DNA of 64,000 bases. Origin: Thunnus maccoyii (taxonomy: Eukaryota > Chordata > Actinopteri > Scombriformes > Scombridae). The stretch spans positions 23,551,001 to 23,615,000 of the forward strand of contig NC_056539.1 of assembly GCF_910596095.1 (NCBI RefSeq), given 5' to 3'. The notes below the pieces were generated by a model. That model was not told where the DNA came from. It saw only the letters and a list, made by a program, of their open reading frames with translations, and made no database searches. Positions 49,841 through 62,000 of the stretch are shown here, one piece after another. How positions within the stretch are numbered: position 1 is the first letter of the stretch; each line of letters opens with the position of its first letter. Made by a program: the position numbers and the translations under genes.

Positions 49841-50984
49841 CCTGATCTCTCTCCAAACCAAACACCACTACTGTACAGATGTGCTGATTGTCACAGCAGA
49901 GGGTCGGGGTGGGGGGTGGGTGGGGGGGGGTGGTGGTATACTGCTTATACTGTTGGTGATAGTGAGGGATGTGCACACACAGTCAATACACACGTTCACT
50001 TACAGAGACCTGCAGGTTTTCAAGCACACACACACACAGACAGACACAGATACACACACACACACACAGACAAACACACACAGTAATCCAGTGAGCATTT
50101 GGGACAGATTAGATAAAACGTCATTGCGGGACACTCACTTGAGCTTTAAACATTTTACTTAGAAAGGCACAAACTATGATTTCCTGGTAAATTATTTTGA
50201 TGTAAGAAATAAAAGTTGAAAGACATCCCCCCCCCTCCCCTCCCTCCCCCATGTAAATCAACATTTCTCGGCCATAACTCAGATATAAGCGTTGTGAGGA
50301 CTCTTCCTAGATCAGTCTTTATTAAGTTGTTTTCTTAATTGTTAATTTCAAACCTAAAGTTACCACTGTAATTGTTTTCTTTTTTTTTTTTCCAAAAGTG
50401 CAATAATAATAATAAGAGAGCTTAATATCTGTTTCTCTCAATCTTCCACAGTACCTGAGGCCAGTGACTGTGCTACAAAGTCCACGTTGACAGACAAAAA
50501 AGAAAGCCAGAGTGAGGAGAAAAAAAAAAAAAAAAAAAAAAAATCGAACTCCAGAACACTACAACATAAAAACAAGTTTTCAATGCAGGGATTCGAAAAA
50601 ACTGAGGATTCAATTACAAAAAAAAAAAAAAAAGAAAAGAAAAATACATAAAAATCCTCCAGATTCTGTTTTTTTATAGATGAAATGCTTCCTGTGTCTC
50701 TCAGATTGAACATCAGCATAGTTCACCTTTTCCTCTTTACCTTGATCCCAAAACACACACCAAAGAAAAAGAAAAAGAAAAGAAACAATTTCCTAAGGAG
50801 CAGATTTCTTTCTCTCGAACCATTGATGGTTCCCCCTGATCAACAGCTGACTGTTGGAACAATACACGCTCTTTATGGAATCTAGAATACAACAACTGTT
50901 TCAAACAGTATCTTTTTTCATATTCACGCCACGGTATTCGAGTTTCATTGTTACAGCTTTTTTTACTTTTTCTCAAGCCCCCCG

Positions 50985-51106
50985 TTGTAATGCAGGTACG
51001 TTTATTTTTTGTCGATAAAGGAATCAAGAGTCTGTTGTGGAGTCGGGTAGGACCGCAACATTCCTTTAACTCGCCAGTAGCCGGGGAGCACTGAGAACGA
51101 GAAAGA

Positions 51107-51140
<34 letters not shown>

Positions 51141-51308
51141 GTACAGAGTGACAGGGGAAATAAAGTGAGAGGGGTAAAGAGGTGAGGGGGGGGAAGCTGG
51201 ACAGAGATAGGGGGGGACAGGGTGGGGGGGTGGGGGGGTCTGTGTAGTTGCTTCCATTTAAAACTTGACAGTGACCACAATGTTTCAAGTTCTCTCCATT
51301 CTCTTCTT
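50985..51308 (-). other. csnk1g2: Probable csnk1g2 3' UTR
   Basis: After the TGA (51311-51309), the transcript would contain C-rich tracts (G-rich on the + strand, 51181-51239) and a (CU)n tract (51107-51133). The first AATAAA on the - strand is at 51006-51001. Other AATAAA hexamers lie further on, near 50320, so the end is uncertain. Confidence 0.45.
51107..51133 (+). repeat. (GA)n tract in csnk1g2 3' UTR
   Basis: An uninterrupted GA run, read as (CU)n in the transcript, within about 200 nt after the stop codon. Confidence 0.9.
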
Positions 51309-52775
51309 TCACTTGTGCCTCTGGAGGGCTTTCCTCTTTCTCCTTTTGAAGAAACAACAGCACCTGCAGGCAAACAAAGGAACTTAATTTCAGACACATT
51401 GCAAGAAATACATCTATACAAATGAGATATCAGTATATCAACAGATCTGGTTGGCAAAATACCTGAATGCATTATGATAAAAAACCTCTTATCAAACCAT
51501 TTTTTCTGTCCTCGCTCTTTTTATAAGCACAGATCTGAGTAGGAAACATTCATAAAGCAGGATCCTCCTTTTTATCTGGTTAAAATAACAATCACTGGTG
51601 GCCGATTATATCAGCTGCAGACAGTTAACATTCATTCTGTGACAGCTGAAGTGAAACATTTGGTTGCTCTCTGCGGCTGGTGTCTGTATGTTTGTAACAT
51701 CACTCTATGACCATGAGTAGACCAACAGAGTCGTGACTTTTCCCCCAGAGAGGTGATCCAGCTGATCGCATCAGGAGAATCTCTCAGTTAAGCTTTTATG
51801 CATATCATAAAGATTTTTAAGCAAAATAATAGCGCTGACCTCAGGTATTTGGAGCAAATAGCTTGTAAAAATTTTTATAATAATAATTTATAATGTATCA
51901 GATACATTTTAATATCTTACAAATGTTGAAAGCTAAACCAGAAATGCCAGATACCAGAAATGATCACAAATATTTTTTTTTTATGCAACAGGACGGCTGT
52001 TTCGTACTTGGTTTCGTCAGCCACTTCAACCTCGGTGGGAGCGGTGATGGGAGCGTTGGAGTGTCCAGCTGTGGGATCATCAGTGTTCAGCTCGCCATTC
52101 GTTGAGCTCATCACCTGCACGGGTACAAAAAAAGGGACACCGGAGTGCTCACACACACGTACAATTTGAGCCATTGATTGCAGGCTGGAGATGAACATTC
52201 ACATAAAAACATATAAACCTTCATTGTGTCTGTTTTATCAGCACTCTCTGATAAGGAGAGCAGTTTAACATGTACAGTGACCTGAAACGCCCCAACTAGA
52301 GCAATTTCATTGAAATCTCCAAGCTGGAGTTCTATTAGCCAACACTGGGGGGCATATTTGAGCCACAACATTAACAATGTAGGCCTCTGACTTCAGGGGA
52401 CATACAAATGGCCATTTGACATAATGTACACATGGAAAATACTAACTTATAGTTGAGATTGCTCTTCCAGATTCCTACTGAACCACAAATCTTTTGAGCT
52501 ACTTAATAATATACAGAGTTCATATATTTTTCTACTAATTTAAGAATCCTTGTTTTCCCTCTTGGCATGGCCTTTCCTGTGAGCAGCTTATTAGCAGATG
52601 AGGCAAATGAAGCAGTGAGAGCAAACAGAACTGACATACTGGGATTCAAACAGTCTGATACAAACACACAGAGGAGGGTCGGACAGACCGCCTGACGGGC
52701 AGGCGGCGTGAAGTCAGTGTGAGGGGAGGGGGAAAGACACAAACAGAACTATGTGGCTTCATGCATTAGCCATCT

Positions 52776-52811
<36 letters not shown>

Positions 52812-55800
52812 GCAGCAGCAAGTACCTGAACAGAGCCCCCCAGCCGCTCAGCTGTGAGGTGCGACCCCAGAGTCTCCTTATTGGTCACGGGAGTGGGCTG
52901 AGACTCACTTCCTTTCGGCTCAGGCGACTTGACGCAAAGAGCAAAAAGGGGGTTGAGGAGGCAGGTGGTCGTGAAGTGGTGAGGAGGTGGGGGAGGAGGA
53001 GGAGGAGGGTGTGAGGGGTTGGGGGGTGGGGGTGGGGTGGGGGGGGTGATGTGATGGGGAAGTGGAGGGGGTGGGTAGAGGTGTGGAGGAGGGACAAGGA
53101 GGAGGGGGAGTGAATAAAAACAAAAAAAAAAAAAAAAAGAAAAAAAAAATTATAGAAGACATCTCCCAAGCAGAAGCAGGCTTGTTAAGACAAACTATGT
53201 TAATAGAGGAGGAGAGGGAAGCAAAAATTTATGTGAAGCACAGATCAACACACTAATAAAGTCATGCAGGAGTAAAAGAAAACAGCCTTGATCACCTCAA
53301 CTAGCTCTGCATATTAAAAACAACACAGGCAACGATCTACGAGACCGAGTATTCGTGTACCAGCATTATTACAGCTACACCTGATCTGTGACGCTAATAC
53401 TGTTTGGCAATACATCAAGTTCAGGATAAGTTTGTTTTTTTGGATTCTGCTTTAATTTACTGAAGTTAAAAAAAGGTTTCTCCTCAGTCCAGTAAATAAA
53501 ACCTGTACCTGCTGGTATTTTCATGTTGTTTGATACATCTGACTGTTTTAACTCGGACGTTACAGGTTCGTTTTTTTTACAGTCCTGAGCAACGTGCACT
53601 GAGCTGGAGGTGGTGCTTTATGAGCTTTAAAAGATAGCATGTTGTTACCAAGCCAATCACGTTAAACGAAGAGCAGTAAAGAGAGGCTAGAGTCCACGGT
53701 AATAAGTCAATCATAAAATCTAATGCACGCCTTATCTGGCCTTACAGGAAAGAATGAGTCAGCAAGTTCAGCAACATGATTTGTGTCCATCAGAAATGTT
53801 TTTATATTAACTCATGAACTACCCTGCTAATAAAACTCATAAAACAAGGCTCGGATAAGCATGCCAATGAAAGGAATAAAAAAAATAAATAAATAATAAA
53901 AAAAAAGTCTACACTTTGTCACACACTAAGCATATAGGCTTGTCATTACTGGTATGAACAATGCAATTTGCATTTTCAACTCATGCATGCAATGACTGGA
54001 GCTTAGAGTGGCAAGGTGTGAGCCAAAAAATGGTGCTTTATTTCACAGCTGGAGCAGCAGAGTCTGACTCATGATTGTGCATGTCAGTTAATATACTTTT
54101 AAGGAATCACAATTCTGTAGACTTTAAGGAAAGAAGACTTCACTGCTGTAGACAGGAACAGAGGTGATGGAGAAGTGGAACTGAACGGCAGCCATTTTCT
54201 CCACGAAGCTACTTGCAGTCGGACATAACAACAGTAGTCTGGCTGAGGAACTTGAACAACAGGGTCGGTCGGTCGGTCGGTTGGTCGGTCGGTCGGTCGG
54301 CTGGTAGATTGGTGGGTGGGGGTGTGGTGTTTGTTGTGTGATAATGCTGATGACCTCACCTGGTTTTTGGTCTGCTGTTGTGCTTTGTCTCTGCTGCTGG
54401 GCTGCACTGGCGTGTCACTGGGGATAGGGCCTATTGGTGTGGGCTGCGGGAAAAACACAAGTGGTCACAATTTTTAAAGGAAATAAAAAGAAGAGAAAAA
54501 CTACAGTGTTGAACTCAAATGAAATATTGGGGGGGGGGGGGGGGTACATTAAGAGGGACTCACAAGTGATTTGCCGACCCAGTCGTATTCATAGTCAAAG
54601 ACGTAGCCGTTCCTGTCGAACAGATCAGTGAAGAGCTTCCTCAAGTAGTCGTAATCAGGCTTCTCAAAGAAGTCCAGCCTCCTCACATAGCGCAGGTAGG
54701 TGGCCATCTCTTCTGTAGCAAAAGGGAAGATATTGTCAAATTAGACATTTGGTTGACTAATAAATAAAATTAACACACTAAAAAAAAAGGGAACCTGTCT
54801 GGTTCTACTGACCAGGGAAGCTTTCACAAAGCACTTCAATCGGTGTTGCTCGTTTGGTGTCTCCAATTTTCTGATACCTCTCCTTCAAAGTGTCCGCCTA
54901 GAGGAGGAAGCGGAAAAATACATATTAATCTCAAAATCTGGGCTAATACATAGCTGGGAGCAGTGTGAATGAATAGCTGTTATATTCAAATGTGTTGCAC
55001 ATTAGTTGTAAATCCTCTGGTAAGTTATATTACACTTTCATTACACAGACATTTACAGCACCAGAGCTTCGTGTTTGTGGAAATCAGCTTAGTGTGTCAC
55101 AACGCTGTAGACCTGCACCCGGTGGCAAGAAAAATGGAAACTCATGTTTATAAAGCTGAAACAATGAGTCATTTAATCAATTAGTCGATCAACAGAAAAG
55201 TAATCTACTTTAGAACTAATTTTAGAATTGATTTGTAGTTTCTGTCATTTTCAAGCTAAATATCAAACATTCACTGTTTTCAGGTCCTGAAATATGAGGA
55301 TTGGATGTTTTTCTTTGTTATGTATGACAGTAAACTGAACATTTTTGGATTTTTGGACCATTGGTTTAACAAAACAAACAATCTAAATAAGTCATGGAAA
55401 GCTCTGAGAAATTATATTAGAAATTTTTCACTATTTTCTGACATTTTACATACAAAACATCTTCTTCTATTTAATATTTAATATTTAAACCTGCAGCAGC
55501 CCTTCTCTCTTAGAATATATTTTACATATTTTTTAATTGTAAATTCTTTTTATATTACTTCAGATTACTTAATTTTGTGTATATTTTTGACTGTTATGCG
55601 CCACAAAAAGGCAAATTCCTTGTATGTGCAGACCTACTTGGCAATAAACGTGATTCTGATTCTGATCTTGATGCTAACTGTCATGTTAGTGAGAAGTCGT
55701 TTTGGTCTGGCTGAGCCACCCCGCATCCCCCACAATCAAACATCCCTCACAGTCCTCTACCACGAGCTTCCTCCCACCTAGCAAATGTTCAGATGAGATG

Positions 55801-58800
55801 TCTTGTCTTCTAGTCTTATTCTATATATACCTTTGATATCACCTCCTACAAAAAAGCTCCGCTCTAACTTGCTCTCCTTCTATCCGTAATCATTCCTTTA
55901 TAAAATTGTGAGATTCTCAGTGAACTCTTCTGGTGCACAGCGTAGTGTGTGGAAGGGGATTTTTCTTTGTAGCAATGTATTCACATGAAAGAAAGCCCCC
56001 GCTTCCTTTACAAGGAAAGTCTCTTCATTTTTCTAGTCAGAGTGTCTAGATTTGATTGAGAGCACCTGTGGGGGATCCTGTCATGAGGAAGTCAGTGTTA
56101 TCCATCATTAAACCATGACCACTCAGAATTCTTGATTCTGATTAGCTGGCAGGTCACAAAATAAGCTGATGCATCGCTGCTGGTATAATAATATTAACAA
56201 AGTGTAAAGCGTGATGCACCGCTATTCTCTATTCTTGTAAACTGAGTGTGTCATAGCTGATATTCAGTAAAACTCATCTTTATGTGTGTGATGAAATCCA
56301 ATTTTAAAAATCAAAGTTTAAAACACTTGTAACCTGAGAGCAGCCATACTTGTGAAAGCCTTTCCTGCTATCAACTGTTCCACTGCAGGCAGCAGGAAGT
56401 GACATATGGCATAGGGTTATGTTAGCAAGTGGTCACAGCATAAGTGAGATAATACCTCTGTAGTGTACTCTGCGCTTCGTGTTGAGTGGCTAACTAAAGA
56501 CACTCACAACAAACTGGGTGACAGTTTTTAGTTTTCTTTGGTAAGTAACCAAAGGACTAATAAATTAAATAAATCACCCAGTTTCTCGATACAGAAAGTA
56601 GCAGACTTGGCAGAGGGAACCAGTCTGTTTCAGGTTGCCATGTGTTGTCATTTCATATCTGGACACCTCATGATTAGGCATCATCATTTACATAAACCAC
56701 AGATGATATCAAAGCTAGTCCTGCGAAACAGCAGCAAATCAAACAATCGAAAGGAGTCTAAATAGTTTGTGTTTCTAGGCGAGACAGAGGTTGCTTCTCT
56801 TCTGCTCTCACGGATTTCAGGTTAAAGAAATAAAACAGACACACCAGCAGGGAGATCTTGAAATGTCACCAGTGTGAGTGGATGGTGTTTTCCAGACAAC
56901 GGGTAAACACCGGGCTCTCTGTCCCTGAAGTCATTTGGATGATAGGTATGAAAGAGATACTGTACTGAGCAGTACAGCAGGAAAAAGGTAAATCTCTATA
57001 CTAATCGTTAGGGGAGAATACAGGAGTGATGATGTATGTGCCAACACGCGGATGATGTTCAACAATGCACTAGTACCTTTAGGCCCTGCCATGGGAGGCT
57101 GCCTCGGAGGAAATACATGAACATGTGACCCAGTGCCTCCAAGTCATCCCTTCTGCTTTGCTCTGAAATAGACAACAAGAATCAAAACAGGAAAGCTGTG
57201 AGAAACACATTCATAGTCTTACCAGCTGGTATGAATAACAGGTAAAAGACAGTAGGAACTATAAAAGAATTACAATTATGTAATGTTAAACAAGTTAAGT
57301 ACATTTTCATTAATTCAAATAATCCAAACGTTAAAATGAACCACATATGAAAAGGCTATGATCCGCGTCCATGGAGATGTGGAGAGCAAACAGTCTGCGG
57401 GTTTTCATTCCAACCAAACACTAAACCCGCTGATGGGCACTCCTTAAAGCTGAGCAGGGAACTAATCAGTGAAATCACCTCCTGAAGTGAGCACTTGGAA
57501 TGAAAACAAGCAGACTTGGCTTACCATGATACTAGGGCTGCAACTTATTATCGATTAATCTGCCAACTATTTCCTCGATTCATCATGTTATCTATAAAAT
57601 GTCAGTAAATTTCCTATTACAATTATCCAGAGTCTAACATTACGTTTTCAAATGTCTTGTTTCATCCAACCGAAAGTCGAAAAGCCAAATTATTCAGTTT
57701 ACCGTCATGTATGACAAAGAAAAGCATAAAATTTCAGATATGAGAAGCTGAACCAGATCATTTCTGGCATTTTTGCTTTAAAAAAGTGACTAAAACAATC
57801 ATTTAATCATGAAAATAGTTGCCAATTAATATTTAGTTGACTAATCGTTGCAGCTCTACATGACACATGGTTGGCCTCCTCTACCGTAGAGGAAAAACAG
57901 CAGAGATGATTCAACATACCTAAGAAATTAAGCTACACATTGGAGAACTTTTAATGATTTATGAGAGAAAGATATGAAAAATGTCAACAAGCCTAAACCG
58001 ATACAGCTGATCGCAGGAAACACATTTACAGTAGCTTCAAAAGGTTAAGCAAATAACTGTATGCAAAATCAGCTTAGTGCTATTTGTGTACAATGCTGTG
58101 TACACAAAACACTTAAGCCTCCACAAAACGGAACTTTATGCGATGCTTGCATATGCAAATTAAAAGGAGTAATAACACCAATGTTCCTGGGAATTTCTCA
58201 CCCTTTCCCAGGTGTGTGTTGATGCTCATGTATCGTGCCGTTCCAGTCAAACTCTTGTGCTCCCGGTAGGGGATGTGTTTTTTGGTCTCGGGGTCTATGT
58301 ACTCTTTGGCCAGACCAAAGTCAATGATGTGGATGGTGTGCTGCCTCTTGCTTCCTGGCCGCCCAACCAGGAAGTTTTCTGGCTTCACATCTCTGTATAT
58401 CAGACTCTTGGTGTGGACATACTCCATCCGTGTAATCTAAACGAAGAGTAAATGGATCAAGGGTCAGTATTTGAAATTTCAAATCACTGAGACAGTTTTC
58501 ACACATGAATAAGACACAAAACAATAAAAAATAACATTACTGATGATATATTTTGTTTTCTTAGCTTAACATGAAAATATTTTTTGATGATTTCAAAATT
58601 CAAGTGTTTATCCAGAACTATGAAAGTGTGAAGACTGCAAAAAACCTGCTTGTATAATTCCTGGGAAGCACAGAAACATGTATTATCTGCTTTCTGGTTT
58701 GTGCACTTGTTTATTTTTGTTGCTCATGTGTTTACCTTGCTTTGCATACCATACCTTAACATTCCTTTCACTATTAAAAAAAAAATGCTTTCAAAGTTGC

Positions 58801-59021
58801 ACTATATTTTCAGTAAAGCCTCTGCAGGCTTATCTAAACGTTTCCCTGCTGCTCTCCTCATCCAGGCCTTACCAGCTGTATGGCTATCATGAGGACGGTC
58901 TTGAGGGAGAAGGTGCGGTCACAGAGGTCAAACAGGTCCTCTAGACTGGGCCCGAGCAGCTCCAGCACCATGGCGTTGTATTTCCCGCAAGGACCGAAGT
59001 AGTACACCTGTGGGATTCCCT
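51309..59021 (-). CDS. csnk1g2: Casein kinase 1 gamma 2, partial (9 C-terminal exons; 5' end outside window)
   Basis: Exons on the - strand: 59021-58873, 58436-58202, 57162-57077, 54897-54813, 54712-54564, 54443-54360, 52927-52826 (candidate cassette), 52114-52008 and 51363-51309. They are in frame, about 349 residues with the cassette or 315 without. CK1 gamma kinases are palmitoylated, membrane-bound Ser/Thr kinases acting on Wnt co-receptors such as LRP6. The visible part starts at [18 protein letters not shown] (human residue about 100). It includes the catalytic loop [16 protein letters not shown], the CK1 signature [35 protein letters not shown] and [18 protein letters not shown]. The tail has the palmitoylation-type [11 protein letters not shown] and ends LQRHK. 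The linker PTPIG...[12 protein letters not shown] matches the length and pattern of CSNK1G2 better than G1 or G3. The glycine loop and the beta-3 lysine exons are absent and presumably lie beyond 64000. Confidence 0.95.
52777..52820 (-). repeat. CAG/CTG trinucleotide repeat (CUG in the csnk1g2 transcript)
   Basis: On the + strand ten AGC triplets run from 52777 to 52806, then AGTA, then three more AGC triplets to about 52820. Transcribed from the - strand it is a CUG repeat beginning about six bases after the donor of the candidate cassette exon. Confidence 0.95.
52826..52927 (-). CDS. csnk1g2: Candidate cassette exon of csnk1g2 (34 codons)
   Basis: This 102-nt, phase 0-0 exon encodes [18 protein letters not shown] followed by [16 protein letters not shown], between the [12 protein letters not shown] exon and the [10 protein letters not shown] exon. 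It has a good acceptor (pyrimidine-rich, ending GTCAAG) and donor TTCAG|GTACTT. Because it is a multiple of three and human CSNK1G2 of 415 residues fits without it, it is best read as optional. I recall similar optional segments in CSNK1G1 and CSNK1G3 isoforms, but could not check. The downstream intron begins with a CUG-repeat tract. Confidence 0.75.
52981..53047 (+). repeat. G-rich tract (C-rich in csnk1g2 RNA)
   Basis: Several runs of four or more G separated by short spacers make a potential G-quadruplex on the + strand. In the csnk1g2 transcript it is a pyrimidine tract some 55-120 nt upstream of the candidate cassette exon acceptor. Confidence 0.85.
54263..54301 (+). repeat. (GGTC)n tetranucleotide repeat in csnk1g2 intron
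   Basis: About nine GGTC-type units with one GGTT. It starts some 60 nt downstream, in transcript sense, of the donor at 54360. Confidence 0.9.
55150..55452. repeat. ATTAATCG-rich dispersed repeat, copy 4 (csnk1g2 intron)
   Basis: Contains AATCAATTAGTCGATCAACA and the shared core TTTTTGGACCATTGGTTTAA and TTTTCTGACATTTTACAT. Confidence 0.6.
55480..55674 (+). mobile_element. LINE 3' tail ending in a (GATTCT)n run (csnk1g2 intron)
   Basis: AAATTCCTTGTATGTGCAGA, CTACTTGGCAATAAACGTGA and a short GATTCT repeat form the characteristic 3' tail of an abundant fish LINE. No coding part is present. Confidence 0.65.
57531..57858 (+). repeat. ATTAATCG-rich dispersed repeat, copy 5 (csnk1g2 intron)
   Basis: The best preserved copy: starts TAGGGCTGCAACTTATTATC and ends TGACTAATCGTTGCAGCTCT. 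Confidence 0.75.
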
Positions 59022-62000
59022 CTGTGGAAAGACAAACATAAATAAGATTGGTTTTGTTAAATCAAACCACGGCTTGAATTAAATGAAACATCTTACAGAA
59101 TAACATTTGCATTTAAATGGGCACTTTCATTCAGTTTGCCTGAAATTAGTTTAGTTTTCAGTGTTGACAGCACACTGCAATGTTTTACTATAGTGTTGAC
59201 ATGGAAACAAGAATAAGCTGTTGAGAATTTTGTGACATGAAATGCGGCCAGTGCACCATTTCTCAACTTTTTGTTACCCAAGCTCCTGTTTCTACTGTGT
59301 CAACCCTGTGTCATATAAACCAAAACTGATACTAAAACTTACTTCACTGGTATTAACATGTTGTTCCTTTTAGGACACATACTTATAATACTTAGTGAAG
59401 AAACACTGAAAGTCATGTGAAAGGTACTTCATGCTCTGAAGTGAATTGTCACTCTGGTTTGTTGATAAGAACAAAGTGTGGGAGGAGTCTCCACAACAAC
59501 ACTAGAACAACAATGACAAACAACACTTGCGTTTGCTTCCCTCAACAGGTCTGTCAGAAACAGAGGTGGCTTACGGTTTCCATTTCTCTGAAGTAGGATT
59601 AAAAGGAAAGCTGTGTAAAAGAAATGCCAGTGAAGGTGAAAAGCACACTGTCAAGAGCTATTATACCTATGCTGCTAGAAACCACCACACCCATTTAGGT
59701 AATATGTATGACTTCTGAAGAATGTGAATGAATCAACCTGGCAGTGGGAAAACTGGAGCATTGCAAAACATCCTTCTGATTAAACAATACACATACAAAA
59801 CACTAACACTATTACTATATATATGTAAAAAAAAATCATACTGATATTCTTAAAATGATTTAGAATTGTGTAACAAGCAGTCTTACAGTGACCTGAAGCT
59901 GACGTCAGACTTCACAGCTTTGTCACAAAAAAAAAAAAAAAAAACTGCTGCGGCCTGTGAGGAACCAGCATCACATTTCACAAACACTCTTGAATAACAT
60001 GCAAAAGTTCGCTGGAAAAAAAAGATAATGTACTGCTGTAAGTAATGCTACGTAGACACAAAAACCAGAGTCATTTTCCTGGTATTTTTGTCAGCCCTTC
60101 CCCATTGCAATTTCAGAGGCATTTTATAGCTCTCATGGATGTTTCTGGCAGACATTCACCTCTGATTCACTGTCATAAGATCACTTTTGACACAATCAAA
60201 AATGCCACATTTTGGCCCTGTCCCCAGATCTATAGTGTTCTGGATCAGGTTGGTCTGGTTGTGTCACCGGCCAGCCATCTCCAGACCTTTGAACCTTTCT
60301 GTGGTGACAAAGGCGTAGCATATACATGGCAGCCGTCTCCCTGAAAACCCACTAAACATGAGATACCGCATCGATGTTGCTTCCACAGCAGGCGGAGCAG
60401 CACTTATGTGGTGTGTGAGTTGAGAGAGAAAGACGGTGTCACAGACGTAAAGTGTCTGAGTCTGTGAGATAAAGATATAGATCAAAAAAAGGAAAGATAT
60501 TTGGGATGAAGCACATTAGTACTTGACTGTCAGAGAAATAGATAAATGTGTGATGGAGATAAAGATAGTTGGGATTCAGTTTGGATTCTGTGCGTTTGTC
60601 AGGGTGGAGACTTTACAGGTCAGATTTACCTGATCATCCCTCAGCGTCAGGCCCACCAGACACACTGCGCATGTACAGATTCAAACTGACACGCACGCAC
60701 ACACACCTGTCTGCACTTTAGTCTCTAGGATTTTCCTAGTAATGATGTCCATGACAGATGAGGCAGTGACAAGAGATCACTGGGAGGCTGACTCATCAAA
60801 AGCTTGGCCCAAATCTAGAGGGCATTCAAAGCACAGTCATCACAAAGGGGAAAGCACACAGTGTATTATAATCTTGCTCTGGTGAATGTGAGCAAATGGC
60901 TGGTGGAAAAAGCCCATTTTTGAGGTGATTTCCCGCTTGAGTTTAAAGCAACATTATGCAACTATTTTAGCTTAAAATAACAGCTTCAAATTCGTTTTCA
61001 TGGTACACTGACTTTAATATGGAGAATGGCGCCTCTTTGATTCCTACTTCGCACCACAAACACCTGTTTTTGCACTACGTAACTTGAGATGAGCGAGTAC
61101 GACCACCCGCGAGACATAGTAGTCCACCTGGATGTAACTCCATTTCCTGCTGTTGCCGCTTCATATTAAAAAGTTTTCCACTGACAAAAAAAAAAAACAG
61201 AAGGCTTTTATTGTGAAGAACTTATAGGAAATGAAATGTGTTTCATGCTGAGTTAGCGGCCCTATTCTTCAATAAAAACAAGTCAACACAATAAGATTTA
61301 GAGATATTTGGAGCTATTTGTTCAGCAGATCGGTTAAAAATTCTGCAGAGAAGAAGAGTACGAGCTGGAACAGCCACAGTGACGATGATGTTAGATGAAG
61401 AGCTGCAGACAACAGGCTCTTAGTGCTTTTTCGGCAAACAGCACATCCCCCAACAGGTAGCTTAAACAACTTATTTTACCTTGCAGTGAGGGTACTGCAC
61501 TACTGTAACGTGTGGGAACACTGAGGGGAAACAGACTTCAACACACACTGTTGAGACATCCCTCGCTGTGCTTCTGGCTGATCTTATTTCTGTGATTGTC
61601 GACATTTGAACCCACAGCAGCTGTGTGCTAAAATGTAGTTACGAACAGCTAGCGTTATACTGACTGACTTAAGTTACAATCCACATCATCTTCACACACT
61701 GTGGAAAATACAGTCCAGTGGCTGCTAGTATGTATCTTAGTTCTGTTGATAACAATACAGTTACTTATTACATAGATAACAAGTAATTGTAATTAACCAA
61801 AGGGCTTATCAGGCAAGTCAGCTGTCGCTAATCCTTGATGCACAAACAGGAACACAAGAGAGAAACTTCAGGCACACCGGTGCGACCAATGAAAATGTTC
61901 AGTTGCACCTGACAGATTTTTAGTCGCCCTGTTATCAACATTTATGTACCAGCGTCCTGTGATTACCGCAGGACGCTGCTGCTCAGCAGACGTTACATAG

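Noticed and set aside
49617-50162. His/Thr-rich and Cys/Val-rich frames
   Set aside because: Translations of the CA/GT microsatellites and adjacent G-rich tract.
50737-51472. Frames of 156-220 codons rich in Ser, Leu and Pro around the end of csnk1g2
   Set aside because: They read through low-complexity CU- and C-rich 3' UTR in frames other than csnk1g2. Only the 17-residue [11 protein letters not shown]...RHK end is real.
52920-53169. Pro/Ser/Phe-rich frames near 53 kb
   Set aside because: They come from the C-rich tract and poly(T) on the - strand; the only supported exon here is 52927-52826.
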